Assembly: GCA_023474015.1 (NCBI GenBank)
Contig: JAMCYN010000049.1
Span: 97,795-161,794, forward strand
Length of the DNA stretch: 64,000 bases
Direction of reading: 5' to 3'
Source: Armatimonadota bacterium
GTDB lineage: Bacteria; Armatimonadota; UBA5829
A program made the position numbers and the translations under genes. Shown here piece by piece: positions 44,394 through 53,098 of the stretch (positions are counted from its first letter, which is position 1; every line of letters begins with the position of its first letter). The notes beneath the pieces were generated by a model. It did not search any database, was not told where the DNA came from, and worked only from the letters and a program-made list of their open reading frames with translations.

Positions 44394-46379
44394 ATGACTA
44401 TTTTGCGTAGAGCTTTGATCGTCGCGGCGCTGATGATATTCGCTTTGAGCGCCTCGAGCTTCGCTGCCGGCAGCAAGCCCAGGCTGATATTGTCGCCTAT
44501 CGCGGACCAGGCGGTCCCCGAGGGCGGCAAGATAAAGGCGGAGGGCGTTACAGAGGCGCTTCGCACAGCTTTGAAGGACGCCCTTTTCAAGACCGGAAAG
44601 TTCGTGCTGATCGCGGATTCGGACCTGCAAAAGGACCTCGACTCGGAACGCTACAACCAGTATCTGAGCGGCGATTTCGACCCCACTCAGGCCGCGGCGA
44701 TTGGGCGAAAAGTCGGCGCGCAGGTGCTTGTGAAGTGCAGCGTGGTCACCAATCAGATGTCGGCGAAGGTCAAGGACTTCATTCTTTACAAAGAAACCGA
44801 GTTCACTATGCAGCTTTCTGTCGCAGTCGAAATCTGCGATATCGAAAAGACGGTCATCTGCTTCATGCACACCGCCGGCACGGAACAGAAAACGAAGAGC
44901 AAGGAACTCAGCCTGGACGACGGCAGCGGCTCACAAAAGCCGATTTCACTCAGTAACGCCAGCGATGTCCGGGTCAAGGCAGTCAACGAAATCGTGAAAG
45001 AACTGGCCGCCAAGATCGGCTCTAACGCCGCCAGAGAGAAGGGCAAAGGCTCTGTCGTTTCGGTGAAGGGCGGCGGCAAGACCGACGATGCGATAGTGGT
45101 TGACATCGGTTCATCCACAGGCGCGGACGTGGACTGCGAACTGGCGATCCTGGGAGTTGACGAAGACGGATTCGAGGAAGTAATCGGCAAGGCAAGAGTG
45201 ACAAACACTCAAGACGAGAAATGCAAGGCCGTGATCCTCGAAGCCAAGAGAGCCGTCGCGGCTGGGGACGTGGTCCAGTTGAAAGCCGCCTCGGTCGGAT
45301 CGTCCGGCTTCCAGGGCGGCGGAGATGAGATGAGCACCGAAGTGATCGCCGTCGGAGAGGGCACAAGCCGTGACGCGGCCACTAACGACGCGCTTGTCCA
45401 GGCGATCCAGCAGGCCGCCGGTGTCTATATAATGTCCGAGGAAGAGGGCCGGAACTATGAGTCGGTCAAGAACGAAGTCTTCTCCCAGACCAAAGGCTTC
45501 ATCGCCAAATACGATGTGATCGATGACAGCAGCGACGGCGGCGTGGCGCAGGTCAAGGTCAAGGCCCTGGTCAGCAACAAGCCCGTCTATAATGCCCTGC
45601 TCGCCCGGAAGATCATCTCGCGGCAAAGGGTGATGGTCTGTGTGCCCGAGCAGCATTTGAAGCTCGTTGTGCCGGACCCGGCGGGTGAGACTGAGATAAT
45701 CAAGCGGCTCATTCAAAACAACTTCCTCGTCGTCGACGAAAAGATGAGCAAACAAATCCGCGAGGACGAACAGGCGCGCGAGGCGCTCAAGGGTGATGTC
45801 AAGGGCGTCCTCAAGCTTCTGGGCGGCACCCCCGACGCGGAGATTCTGGTCTACGGCGAGGCGTTCAGCGAAGGCGCCCAGCGGATCAATACGGCTTCCG
45901 GGCCGAAGTGGACATGCGGCGCACGGGTCGAGGTGCGGGCTGTCGAGACCGACACCGGCACGATCCTCCACGCCGACGGCGCCCAGGCAACCTCCAGCGA
46001 CGCCACCGAGGCGCTCGCCGGAAAGCGCGCGCTCAAGACCGCCGCGGAGCTACTATGCGGTGGCAAGGACGGCGTGAAGGGTTTTGTGGACACGCTTCTG
46101 GAGAAGGTTCTCGACACGGACCACTACGTGCAGTGCGTGGTGTCGGGCATCGATTCGGAGGGCGACCTAAAGACCGTCGAGGAGAGCCTCAGGGACGCGA
46201 TCGGCAATAGACCGCTCCACAGGTATTCCTATCGTGACGGCGTCGCGCGGATCAACCTCGAAACCACAAGGACCGCACAGGACCTCACCGGCGTCATCTC
46301 CGATATGAAGATGAAAGGCAGGCTGAAGCTGGTGGGGAACACGGTCAACAAGATCGAGCTTGAGTATTCCAGGTCGTAA
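44394..46379 (+). CDS. exported CsgG-like plus FlgT/LPP20-like envelope protein
   Basis: A 661-residue protein with a signal peptide (MTILRRALIVAALMIFALSA). Residues 45-135 have the CsgG pattern (EGVTEALRTALKDALFKTGKFVLI, then AAAIGRKVGAQVLVKCSV). Residues about 320-400 match the FlgT/LPP20-type domain (GEGTSRDAATNDALVQAIQQ, then KGFIAKYDVID). The C-terminal third (two more alpha/beta repeats) is unrecognised. There is no lipobox, so it is not a standard CsgG pore lipoprotein. A role in envelope assembly or secretion is inferred. Confidence 0.7.
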   Translation: MTILRRALIVAALMIFALSASSFAAGSKPRLILSPIADQAVPEGGKIKAEGVTEALRTALKDALFKTGKFVLIADSDLQKDLDSERYNQYLSGDFDPTQAAAIGRKVGAQVLVKCSVVTNQMSAKVKDFILYKETEFTMQLSVAVEICDIEKTVICFMHTAGTEQKTKSKELSLDDGSGSQKPISLSNASDVRVKAVNEIVKELAAKIGSNAAREKGKGSVVSVKGGGKTDDAIVVDIGSSTGADVDCELAILGVDEDGFEEVIGKARVTNTQDEKCKAVILEAKRAVAAGDVVQLKAASVGSSGFQGGGDEMSTEVIAVGEGTSRDAATNDALVQAIQQAAGVYIMSEEEGRNYESVKNEVFSQTKGFIAKYDVIDDSSDGGVAQVKVKALVSNKPVYNALLARKIISRQRVMVCVPEQHLKLVVPDPAGETEIIKRLIQNNFLVVDEKMSKQIREDEQAREALKGDVKGVLKLLGGTPDAEILVYGEAFSEGAQRINTASGPKWTCGARVEVRAVETDTGTILHADGAQATSSDATEALAGKRALKTAAELLCGGKDGVKGFVDTLLEKVLDTDHYVQCVVSGIDSEGDLKTVEESLRDAIGNRPLHRYSYRDGVARINLETTRTAQDLTGVISDMKMKGRLKLVGNTVNKIELEYSRS

Positions 46380-46402
46380 GAGGAGTGGGTGGCTCTGGGA
46401 GA

Positions 46403-46463
46403 AAGGGCATAGGGCATAGAAGGGAATACGGCCATGCTCCGGACCTACCAAGTACGTTCGTCC
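46403..46463. repeat. composite heptad element (copy 3, short)
   Basis: AGGGCAT-AGGGCAT-AGAAGGG (46403-46426) is followed by GGACC and AGTACGTTCGTCC (46451-46463). The same array-then-core order is seen on the minus strand at 35849-35795 and 62670-62615. Confidence 0.6.
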
Positions 46464-46588
46464 AGGGTATTGCCAACCAGCACAAGGTGGGGGAATGGCG
46501 CTTATCCTGAGACCGAGCCGTTGACTTCGGCCCCTATGCTCGCGCCATATCCTGAGATAACTTAATCGTGGGATGCACCTCGCACGGA

Positions 46589-46618
46589 TTGACACTCGGC
46601 CCCTTCCTGTGCTAGGAT
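46589..46618 (+). promoter_or_regulatory. promoter for lipoamide dehydrogenase
   Basis: TTGACA (46589-46594), 18-base spacer, TAGGAT (46613-46618). Transcription starts near 46625, so the gene must start downstream of the upstream ATG at 46573. Confidence 0.7.
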
Positions 46619-46659
46619 GGGTCAGATTTCATGCTCTAGTTTCAGGGGGTCATCTTCAT

Positions 46660-48219
46660 TTGGACAGCACTAATCCCACTCCACAAAACGCAGCCTCAAG
46701 ACTCGGGAAGATGGCCCTGCCCGACATCAACTCAGCCGCCGCTCTATTCGCCAATATGACCATTCCGGGAGTCGCGGATGCATCTAATCTCGTTCATCCC
46801 GGCATAAAGGAACAGCTTAACCGATCCTCCGAGTTCGACGCGGACATCTGCATCATCGGCTCGGGGCCGGGCGGGTATGTCGCCGCAATTCGCGCGGCAC
46901 AGCTCGGTGCGCGAGTGGTGATCGTGGAGAAGGGCTCCATCGGCGGGACCTGTCTCAATATCGGATGCATACCCACCAAGGTCCTGCTCTCCAGCGTGGC
47001 CGTGCTGGACCACATCAAGCACAGCGCCACATTCGGCGTCAAGGTCGAAAAGTTCGAGCTGGATATCCAGACGATGCAGGATCGCAAGGGCAAGATCGTC
47101 AAGCAGCTCACCTCGGGCGTCGAGGGGCTGTTGCGCAAGAACAAGGTCAAGCTGGTCCGAGGGTTCGGGAGGCTCACCGGCGCGCACGAGGTCACGGTCG
47201 ATACCGAAAAGGGCACCGAGGCGATAAAGGCCGACAAGATCATCATCGCCACCGGCTCCGTGCCCGCCAAGCTCCCCCTGCCCGGCTTCGAGATCGGCGA
47301 GAACGTCTGGACCAGCAACGAAGCGCTGGAGTTCAAAAAAGTCCCGAAGAAGATTCTCATAATCGGCGCGGGAGCGATCGGGCTAGAGTTCGGGTATACG
47401 TTCGCCCGAATGGGCGCCGAGGTGCTAATCGTCGAAATGATGCCGCAGATTCTCCCAGCCGCTGACACCGAAACCGCCAATCTGCTGCAGAAGTCGCTTG
47501 AGGCCGCCGGGATCAAGATTATGACCAACGCCAGCGTCACCCGCGCGGAGGACATCAAAGGCGGAAAGAAAGCCTACGTCAAGTCCGGCGACAAGGAAAC
47601 CGCGATGGAATTCGACAAGATCCTGGTCGCGGTCGGCAGGCGCACGGTAATTGACGGTATCGGCCTGGACGAAGTCGGCGTCAAGCACGAGAAGCACAAG
47701 ATCACCGTGAACGAACATATGCAGACCAACGTTCCCAGCATCTATGCCATAGGCGATGTGATAGGCGAGCCTATGCTGGCTCACGTCGGCTGGACCGAGG
47801 GGATAGTCGCGGTCGAGCACGGGCTGGGAATGGGCGGCCAAATGAGCTACAAGGCGTTTCCGGCATGCGTCTACACCACCCCCGAGTGCGCGTCGGTCGG
47901 CCTCACCGAAGAGCAGGCCCGCGAGCGCTACAAGGACATTCGAGTCGGCAAGTTCGGCTTCGGCCACAACGGCAAGGCCATGGGCATCGGCGAGACCGAG
48001 GGCTTCGTCAAATTTATCTCCGAGCCGCGCTACGGCGAGATACTGGGCGTTCACATAGTCGGCCCCCACGCGACCGACCTCATCGCCGAGGCCGTCCTCG
48101 CGATGCGAAACGAGCTCACCATCGACGAAGTAGTCGCCGCCATCCACCCCCACCCCACCCTGAGCGAAGTCGTTCAGGAAGCCGCTTATGACACCCAGGG
48201 AAGGGCGATACATAAGTAG
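46660..48219 (+). CDS. lpdA: dihydrolipoyl dehydrogenase (E3)
   Basis: The E3 component of 2-oxoacid dehydrogenases, reoxidising lipoamide with NAD. Motifs: FAD-binding IIGSGPGGYVAA, redox-active disulfide GGTCLNIGCIPTK, NAD-binding IIGAGAIGLEFG, and the catalytic HPHPTLSE. The conserved fold starts about 62 codons after TTG 46660, so there is an unusual N-terminal extension. ATG 46711 (502 residues) is an alternative start. TTG 46660 has AGGGGG upstream. It is alone, far from the E2 gene at 22442 with which it probably works. Its TAG stop is the first base triplet of a heptad array. Confidence 0.92.
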   Translation: MDSTNPTPQNAASRLGKMALPDINSAAALFANMTIPGVADASNLVHPGIKEQLNRSSEFDADICIIGSGPGGYVAAIRAAQLGARVVIVEKGSIGGTCLNIGCIPTKVLLSSVAVLDHIKHSATFGVKVEKFELDIQTMQDRKGKIVKQLTSGVEGLLRKNKVKLVRGFGRLTGAHEVTVDTEKGTEAIKADKIIIATGSVPAKLPLPGFEIGENVWTSNEALEFKKVPKKILIIGAGAIGLEFGYTFARMGAEVLIVEMMPQILPAADTETANLLQKSLEAAGIKIMTNASVTRAEDIKGGKKAYVKSGDKETAMEFDKILVAVGRRTVIDGIGLDEVGVKHEKHKITVNEHMQTNVPSIYAIGDVIGEPMLAHVGWTEGIVAVEHGLGMGGQMSYKAFPACVYTTPECASVGLTEEQARERYKDIRVGKFGFGHNGKAMGIGETEGFVKFISEPRYGEILGVHIVGPHATDLIAEAVLAMRNELTIDEVVAAIHPHPTLSEVVQEAAYDTQGRAIHK

Positions 48220-48252
48220 GGGGTAGGGAACAGGGAATAGGGAACAGAAGGG
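48217..48252. repeat. GGGAACA/GGGAATA heptad array between convergent genes (family E)
   Basis: Begins with the lpdA TAG stop and continues GGGGGTAGGGAACAG, GGAATAG, GGAACAGAAGGGA, ending seven bases before the stop of the convergent NmrA-like gene. Confidence 0.85.
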
Positions 48253-48258
48253 AACGGG

Positions 48259-49206
48259 CTACTCGATGGGTATAAGGCCCGCGTTCCTCTTCAGCCAATC
48301 ATCGAACGTCTGCAATTTGGGGTTCAGCTCGCGCGCGAGATTTATGTCGCGGACGCCACAGAAGTAGTCGTTGAAGTCGCGCTTGAACTGGAACATGTTC
48401 CCCAAATCTTCCGCGCCGGGGAAGCCGAGGCCGCGATAGACCTCCGGAGGGACGGCGTTGTAGCGCACTTCCTCGCCGAGGGCCTTGCTGAGCTTGGCCG
48501 CCATCTGACCGCCGGTGAGATGCTCCCCCGCGATACCGATGGTCTTGCCGATAAACTCGCCGCCCCGTTTGAAAATGCCATAGGCGCACTTGCCGATGTC
48601 CTCGGCGGCTATGCCGGGCAGCTTCTTATCGTCCATCGGGAACGTAATAGCCAGCTTGCCGTCCGGGCCGCGCTTGGGGCCCGAGCCGAAGTAGATGAAA
48701 TTGTCCCAGTAGAACGAGGTCAGCAGCAGCGTCACCGGCAGGCCAAGGTCGGTGAAGATATGGTCGGCCTCGCCCTTGGCGTCGAAGTGCGGGACCTTAT
48801 ACTTGCCCATGAGGGTGGGCATTCGGTTGTCTTCCAGCGGGACCCACTTGCGGGTGTCCTCGAGCGTGGACCAGATAACGTGCCGCACGCCCGCAGCCTT
48901 GGCCGCCCGAGCCATGTTAGCCGCCTCCGCAAGCTCCTTTTCGGGCGAGAAATGCGCCCAGAAGAACGTGACACAATACGCCCCGTATGCGCCCTCGAAC
49001 GCCCTCCGGAGGCTCGACTCGTCGTCAACATCAGCCGAAACGACCGCGCCCAGCTTCGCCAACTCCCGCGCCTTCTCCGAACTGGCGTCCCTCGTAATCG
49101 CGCGTACGGCAAAACCTCCGCTCGGGTCGTTCAATATCGCACGGACCAGTCCCCCGCCCTGCGCGCCCGTCGCGCCCACAACCGCAATGATCTTCTTGTC
49201 AGCCAT
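48259..49206 (-). CDS. NmrA-like NAD(P)-binding protein
   Basis: A 315-residue Rossmann-fold protein of the atypical short-chain dehydrogenase (NmrA/HSCARG) group. The dinucleotide loop is VVGATGAQGGGLVRA; later segments include VRHVIWSTLEDTRKW and LLLTSFYWDNF. There is no classic YxxxK catalytic pair, so it may sense the NADP redox state rather than catalyse. ATG 49206 follows AAGGAGGA. Convergent with lpdA across a heptad array. Confidence 0.88.
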   Translation of the reverse strand: MADKKIIAVVGATGAQGGGLVRAILNDPSGGFAVRAITRDASSEKARELAKLGAVVSADVDDESSLRRAFEGAYGAYCVTFFWAHFSPEKELAEAANMARAAKAAGVRHVIWSTLEDTRKWVPLEDNRMPTLMGKYKVPHFDAKGEADHIFTDLGLPVTLLLTSFYWDNFIYFGSGPKRGPDGKLAITFPMDDKKLPGIAAEDIGKCAYGIFKRGGEFIGKTIGIAGEHLTGGQMAAKLSKALGEEVRYNAVPPEVYRGLGFPGAEDLGNMFQFKRDFNDYFCGVRDINLARELNPKLQTFDDWLKRNAGLIPIE

Positions 49207-49253
49207 GATCGTCCTCCTTAGAGCCACAACCATCTTACCAACAACAGGCCCAA

Positions 49254-50384
49254 CTAAAAACCTGGCCGCTTGGGTGTTCGTGATACCCTCGCGATCTCGT
49301 GCCTGAGAACGATTACCGCCGCCACATTCACGGCGAGTCCAGCCAAATGAAGCAAGGTGACAGGTAACATATACCTGAAGTAGAAGTCCTCCCACTGTGT
49401 CATGCCGTTGGCCGAGCCGGGCAGGAGAATCGTCGGAACGGCCAGAGGCAGATTGCACAGGGCGATCACCCAAAGCGCCGCCATCAGCACAGGAGCGCGT
49501 TTTCGGAGTTCGCTGAAGAAGCACGTCCAGCAGACCAGCCCGACCGGCAGCAGAATCGCCCACATCCTGATCGTGTCATAGGCTGTCAGGCTGGAGAATA
49601 TCGCCCCCGCCGTCAGTAGCGCAAACGCCAGGCTGACTATTCGACGGAACTCCTTCCCGCACAGCGCCACCCCGGCAAGCATCGGAATCCACAGCACGCC
49701 CCAGGCGAGGTAGGTCTGGATGAAGTATGACGCCGATGGAGGATAGAACGCCGGGTGCAGCGGCCCACCGTCTATCCGCCTCGTCACAATATACGCCGTG
49801 AGAACGATTGTCAATGCGAGCGTTGCCCCACTCCACCTCTTCGTGGCAAAATACAACGGCGCCAGAGCAAGGGTCGCCTCACGAGCGAGCACCCCGACCA
49901 CCGATGCGAGTAGAAATGGCGCAAACCTACGATCCAGTGCAAAGTACAGCATAAACGACAGGCACATCAGCCCGAAGGCGTCGGTGAGGTGCGGGCTGGA
50001 GTAGTTGTATATGTGCCCGGTCGCCGCGAACAGGCTCGACATCCCCACGATGCAGTCGAACGTGCTGAACCTCATTCGCCGCAACGTCAGAATGCCGGCA
50101 AAATACGCCGCCCCGAGGGACAGATACGTCACCAACCGTAGCGCCTTATCCGCCGGCATCGGCAGCAGCGACGCCAGCCACGGCACGAGTATCCGCTGGC
50201 TGTATGGCCGGTCAGCGTGCTCGCCCTCGACCATCGCCAGATACTGCCGGGCGTCCGGGCTCATTTTGAACCACGGGGCAATCGGGTGGAGGCTGCTTTG
50301 GTATACGATCAGATGTCCGAGGCACACCATCGCCGCGCAGACCAAAGCGATAATCAGTAGTTGAATGCCATTTGAACGCTTCAC
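49254..50384 (-). CDS. polytopic membrane protein, possible GT-C glycosyltransferase
   Basis: A 376-residue protein with about ten membrane spans. The first extracytoplasmic loop carries DARQYLAM and RPYSQRILVPWL, reminiscent of the acidic loop of GT-C polyprenyl-phosphate-sugar transferases, but no family was assigned with confidence. It starts with GTG. It lies downstream of the phosphatase and Clp1-like genes on the same strand but is separated from them by a REP element. Confidence 0.6.
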   Translation of the reverse strand: MKRSNGIQLLIIALVCAAMVCLGHLIVYQSSLHPIAPWFKMSPDARQYLAMVEGEHADRPYSQRILVPWLASLLPMPADKALRLVTYLSLGAAYFAGILTLRRMRFSTFDCIVGMSSLFAATGHIYNYSSPHLTDAFGLMCLSFMLYFALDRRFAPFLLASVVGVLAREATLALAPLYFATKRWSGATLALTIVLTAYIVTRRIDGGPLHPAFYPPSASYFIQTYLAWGVLWIPMLAGVALCGKEFRRIVSLAFALLTAGAIFSSLTAYDTIRMWAILLPVGLVCWTCFFSELRKRAPVLMAALWVIALCNLPLAVPTILLPGSANGMTQWEDFYFRYMLPVTLLHLAGLAVNVAAVIVLRHEIARVSRTPKRPGF

Positions 50385-50450
50385 GCCCTAGCGGATACCC
50401 ATGATGCGGGGCGGGCAAACGCCAGGGCACAGCAAACAGGGGTGGCAACC

Positions 50451-50552
50451 TTGTCATTCTGAGCCGCAGGCGAAGAATCTGCTTTGCACTGAAGGCATGG
50501 ACTGCCACGAAGGGTTCAAAGCAGATGCTTCGTTCCTCCTCAGCATGACAAG
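50451..50552. repeat. REP-type inverted repeat
   Basis: TTGTCATTCTGAGCCGCAGG with CGAAGAATCTGCTTTG on the left, and CAAAGCAGATGCTTCG with CTCAGCATGACAAG on the right. The arms pair over most of 40 bases. It belongs to the common GTCATTCTGAG repeat class and lies between the phosphatase end and the membrane-protein start. Confidence 0.8.
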
Positions 50553-50607
50553 ACTTCTACGTTCGCATGAAATGGGCGGGGCTTGGCAACATACTCGATG
50601 TGTCAGG

Positions 50608-50634
50608 TTCTGTTCCCTGTTCCCTAAGCCCCTA
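50608..50634. repeat. GTTCCCT heptad array at the phosphatase stop (family E)
   Basis: TTCTGTTCCCTGTTCCCTAA and two imperfect further units. On the minus strand the phosphatase TAG stop is the first unit (TTAGGGG), and the array follows. Confidence 0.75.
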
Positions 50635-51375
50635 AGCGTTATCCGCATCCTGGTCGGTCACAGCCACGCCCGCCAAGTGGCACGTGTCGTTCAACACGTG
50701 GATACCCGCGCTATCGCCCACATCGACGATCGACAGCCCCGCGTTTGAGAAGTGCATGCTCCTGTAGAAATGCGCCGCACCCTTCGACAGGCTCAGGGTG
50801 CTGGGTGGGTTCAGGGTGCTTGGTGGGCTTGCGGTGCTGGGTGGGTTCAGGATGCTTGCAACCACGATGCCCCGCACCGAGCCGCCGTGCCCGACCACCA
50901 GCAGCCTCTCGCCATCTGTGCATCCTGAGCCCTGAGCTTGTCGAAGGGTCGAAGGATGCCGCTCGATCACCTCGGCCAGAAACCTTCGGCAGCGCTCGAT
51001 CACATCCTCGGGATACTCTGCGCCCGGCGGGCGATGGGTCCGTGGGTCGCGCCGCCACTCGTGCTCCTCAATGGGAAATCGCGTCTCGACTTCCGCGCGG
51101 GTCAGCCCTTGAATAATGCCGAACGCAGCCTCGCGCAGGAGCGGAGTGGTCTGAACTGGCAGATTGTGCCGGGCGGCGATGATCTCGGCGGTCGATTGGG
51201 CACGCCCCAGGTCGCTCGAGTATATGGCCGCGAACGTCTCCCCCGCGAGCCGGGTCGCCACCGCCTCAGCCTGTAGCACGCCCAACGGGGTCAACGGCGA
51301 ATCGCCCTGCCCCTGAATGCGACCCTGGCGGTTATACTCCGTCTCCCCGTGCCTGACCAGATATAGCGTAATCAC
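50632..51375 (-). CDS. histidine phosphatase (phosphoglycerate mutase superfamily)
   Basis: A 247-residue phosphatase. The catalytic core is LVRHGETEYNRQGR near the N-terminus, with LREAAFGIIQG and the second histidine in VVGHGGSVRGI. Members act as alpha-ribazole, phosphoglycerate or broad phosphatases, and the substrate is not clear here. Two stretches are not family sequence: TLRQAQGSGCTDGE after residue 140, and PPSTASPPSTLNPPSTLSLS around residue 190. Both are encoded by REP-type DNA inserted in frame. GTG start overlaps the upstream Clp1-like stop as GTGA, so the two genes are coupled. Confidence 0.85.
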   Translation of the reverse strand: MITLYLVRHGETEYNRQGRIQGQGDSPLTPLGVLQAEAVATRLAGETFAAIYSSDLGRAQSTAEIIAARHNLPVQTTPLLREAAFGIIQGLTRAEVETRFPIEEHEWRRDPRTHRPPGAEYPEDVIERCRRFLAEVIERHPSTLRQAQGSGCTDGERLLVVGHGGSVRGIVVASILNPPSTASPPSTLNPPSTLSLSKGAAHFYRSMHFSNAGLSIVDVGDSAGIHVLNDTCHLAGVAVTDQDADNA

Positions 51376-52439
51376 AAGTCACCCTGCCTGAGCGTCTCTA
51401 TTTCTTTGCCCTCCTTCGTTACCCTCATCGAGCCGAACTGCACCACCCGCACAGGCGATATGCTCTTCAAAGGCGACAGCACGAACATGAACCTCTGCTT
51501 GAAGTCGATTGCCTGGATCAGCCCCACATTGAGCGTGTTCGCATTCTCATCTGCAAGGCCCACGAGCAGATTCTGCAGCAGTTCGCCGGTGATCATGGTG
51601 ATGTTGCTCGTCTTGAACTGCTCCTCCAGCACTGCCCTGCCCGACGCGGCGCATGGGCGCTCCGAGATGATGAATATGCCGTCACCGGTCACCTCGGCGT
51701 GAAGCACTCTGCAACTCAGCGCATCCTCGATGAACTTCATGTACTGCCACTTCATCGGGCGGCCCGTGCCGAACCAGGTGTTCCACGTACGGATATCGTC
51801 GAGCCGGATGATGTGCCCCGGGGCATCGTAGAAGTGTTTGTGGAAGTTGAGCTTCCTTCGCGCGGTCCGAAACTCCGGCGGCTTCCTCCGGGCCTGATCG
51901 CTCACGGCGACCCCGCGCACCTTTATCGTGCTGATCCTGCTAAACGGCGTCAGCAGGTGCTCAACCTCGCGGCGCTTCTGGATTCCGATTAGATAACTGG
52001 GCCGCACGAGGTCGGTCTTGTAGGTCTTGAGCTTCCGGCCTATCGGCCCGCCAATGAGGCCTGTCGTATCGACCACCACCAGTTTCGCGCCCAAGCCCAG
52101 GGCCGAGTCCACCAGCTTCTTTGTGCCGACGGCGCATTCGAGCGTATGCCCGACGGGGCTGGTGGCGCCGATGAAGTACAGTCGCTTCGGTTTGAGGTCC
52201 GAAAGCGCCTCGATGGGCCTATCGACCATCGCCATCCCGATAGTGCCCGGCGCGCCGATCTCGGACTGCCCCACGTCCGCGTCCACAACAGCAACCGCAA
52301 CCCCGGCCTCGTGCGAGGCATTGGCGAGTTGCAGGCAGAAGTTGGTCTTACCCGCGTCAACCCCGCCGATCACCATCGCCACGCCCGGCGCGGCGACAAT
52401 CTCCGTAATCGTGCTCTCCCACTCAGGACTCAAAGGCAT
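51372..52439 (-). CDS. Clp1/Grc3-type polynucleotide 5'-hydroxyl kinase
   Basis: A 355-residue P-loop protein. The Walker A is GGVDAGKTNF and the Clp1-family signature VAVVDADVGQSEIGAPG follows. VVVDTTGLIGG is the Walker B/switch region. A beta-rich C-terminal domain (residues 250-355) resembles that of Clp1/Nol9 kinases. These enzymes phosphorylate the 5'-OH of RNA or DNA in archaea and eukaryotes; bacterial members are scattered and mostly unstudied. It is coupled to a histidine phosphatase downstream. Confidence 0.82.
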   Translation of the reverse strand: MPLSPEWESTITEIVAAPGVAMVIGGVDAGKTNFCLQLANASHEAGVAVAVVDADVGQSEIGAPGTIGMAMVDRPIEALSDLKPKRLYFIGATSPVGHTLECAVGTKKLVDSALGLGAKLVVVDTTGLIGGPIGRKLKTYKTDLVRPSYLIGIQKRREVEHLLTPFSRISTIKVRGVAVSDQARRKPPEFRTARRKLNFHKHFYDAPGHIIRLDDIRTWNTWFGTGRPMKWQYMKFIEDALSCRVLHAEVTGDGIFIISERPCAASGRAVLEEQFKTSNITMITGELLQNLLVGLADENANTLNVGLIQAIDFKQRFMFVLSPLKSISPVRVVQFGSMRVTKEGKEIETLRQGDL

Positions 52440-52500
52440 ATTTTAGGATTTCACAAAAATGGAAACAAATTCCTGCGTCAATCGGTCATTCAACTATGCG

Positions 52501-52600
52501 GAAACAGGGTACAGGAAACAGGGAATAGGGAACAGAAGGAACCTATCGTTCTTCAGACTTCCTTCTCGGTTCGTCCGGATTTGCAATCCGGGACGAAAGG
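52501..52600. repeat. composite heptad element upstream of a small gene (copy 4)
   Basis: An AAACAGG-type array (52501-52540) ends in GGGAATAGGGAACAGAAGGA. After 30 bases comes TTCGTCCGGATTTGCAATCC with GGGACGAA, a strong hairpin at 52570-52597. It supplies part of the leader of the gene at 52611. Confidence 0.65.
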
Positions 52601-52610
52601 GGTGATCAAC

Positions 52611-53090
52611 ATGCGAACCGTCATATGGATCGTACTTCCCGCGATTGTTTTGGGTTACGTCATCTACGCGTTCGCGACGGTTAACCGCGTGGGCGACGAG
52701 ACACAGCTCAGAGCTCTGTTCGCCGACGCCACAACCGCCGTGCAGAAACGTGACCTCAGCGGCGCAATCTCCCACGTCTCTCCCTACTACAAAGACGACT
52801 CCGGTATGAACTACGACCGCCTCAGAATGCTGTGCGCCCAGGCGCTCAGGATCGAGACGCAATACAACACCGAAACCACCATCAAGAGCCTGACAATAAA
52901 TGGCGACAAGGCGACGGCGGAAGCGCGTTTTGTGGTCACCCCGCAGGCCGGGCGCAGCCACCTATACGCCAGGGACGTTACCGTCTACCTGGCAAAAGAG
53001 GATGCATGGCACGCGCTGATCATCCCGACGAAAGTCTGGCGCGTAACGCGAATCGAGAGCCTCGGACTGAACCCGCAGGAAGGGTTCTGA
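52611..53090 (+). CDS. membrane-anchored small protein, NTF2-like
   Basis: A 159-residue protein. An N-terminal span (VIWIVLPAIVLGYVIYAF) anchors it, and the rest has the alpha-then-curved-sheet pattern of NTF2-like domains (LRALFADATTAVQKRDLSGA, then TIKSLTINGDKATAEARFVV). Such domains bind small ligands or stabilise complexes; function unknown. ATG 52611 has AAGGGG upstream. Divergent from the Clp1-like gene. Confidence 0.6.
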   Translation: MRTVIWIVLPAIVLGYVIYAFATVNRVGDETQLRALFADATTAVQKRDLSGAISHVSPYYKDDSGMNYDRLRMLCAQALRIETQYNTETTIKSLTINGDKATAEARFVVTPQAGRSHLYARDVTVYLAKEDAWHALIIPTKVWRVTRIESLGLNPQEGF

Positions 53091-53098
53091 AGGGAATT

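Noticed and set aside
46573..46659. ATG 46573 as the lpdA start
   Set aside because: A TTGACA-18-TAGGAT promoter lies inside that stretch, so transcription begins downstream of it.
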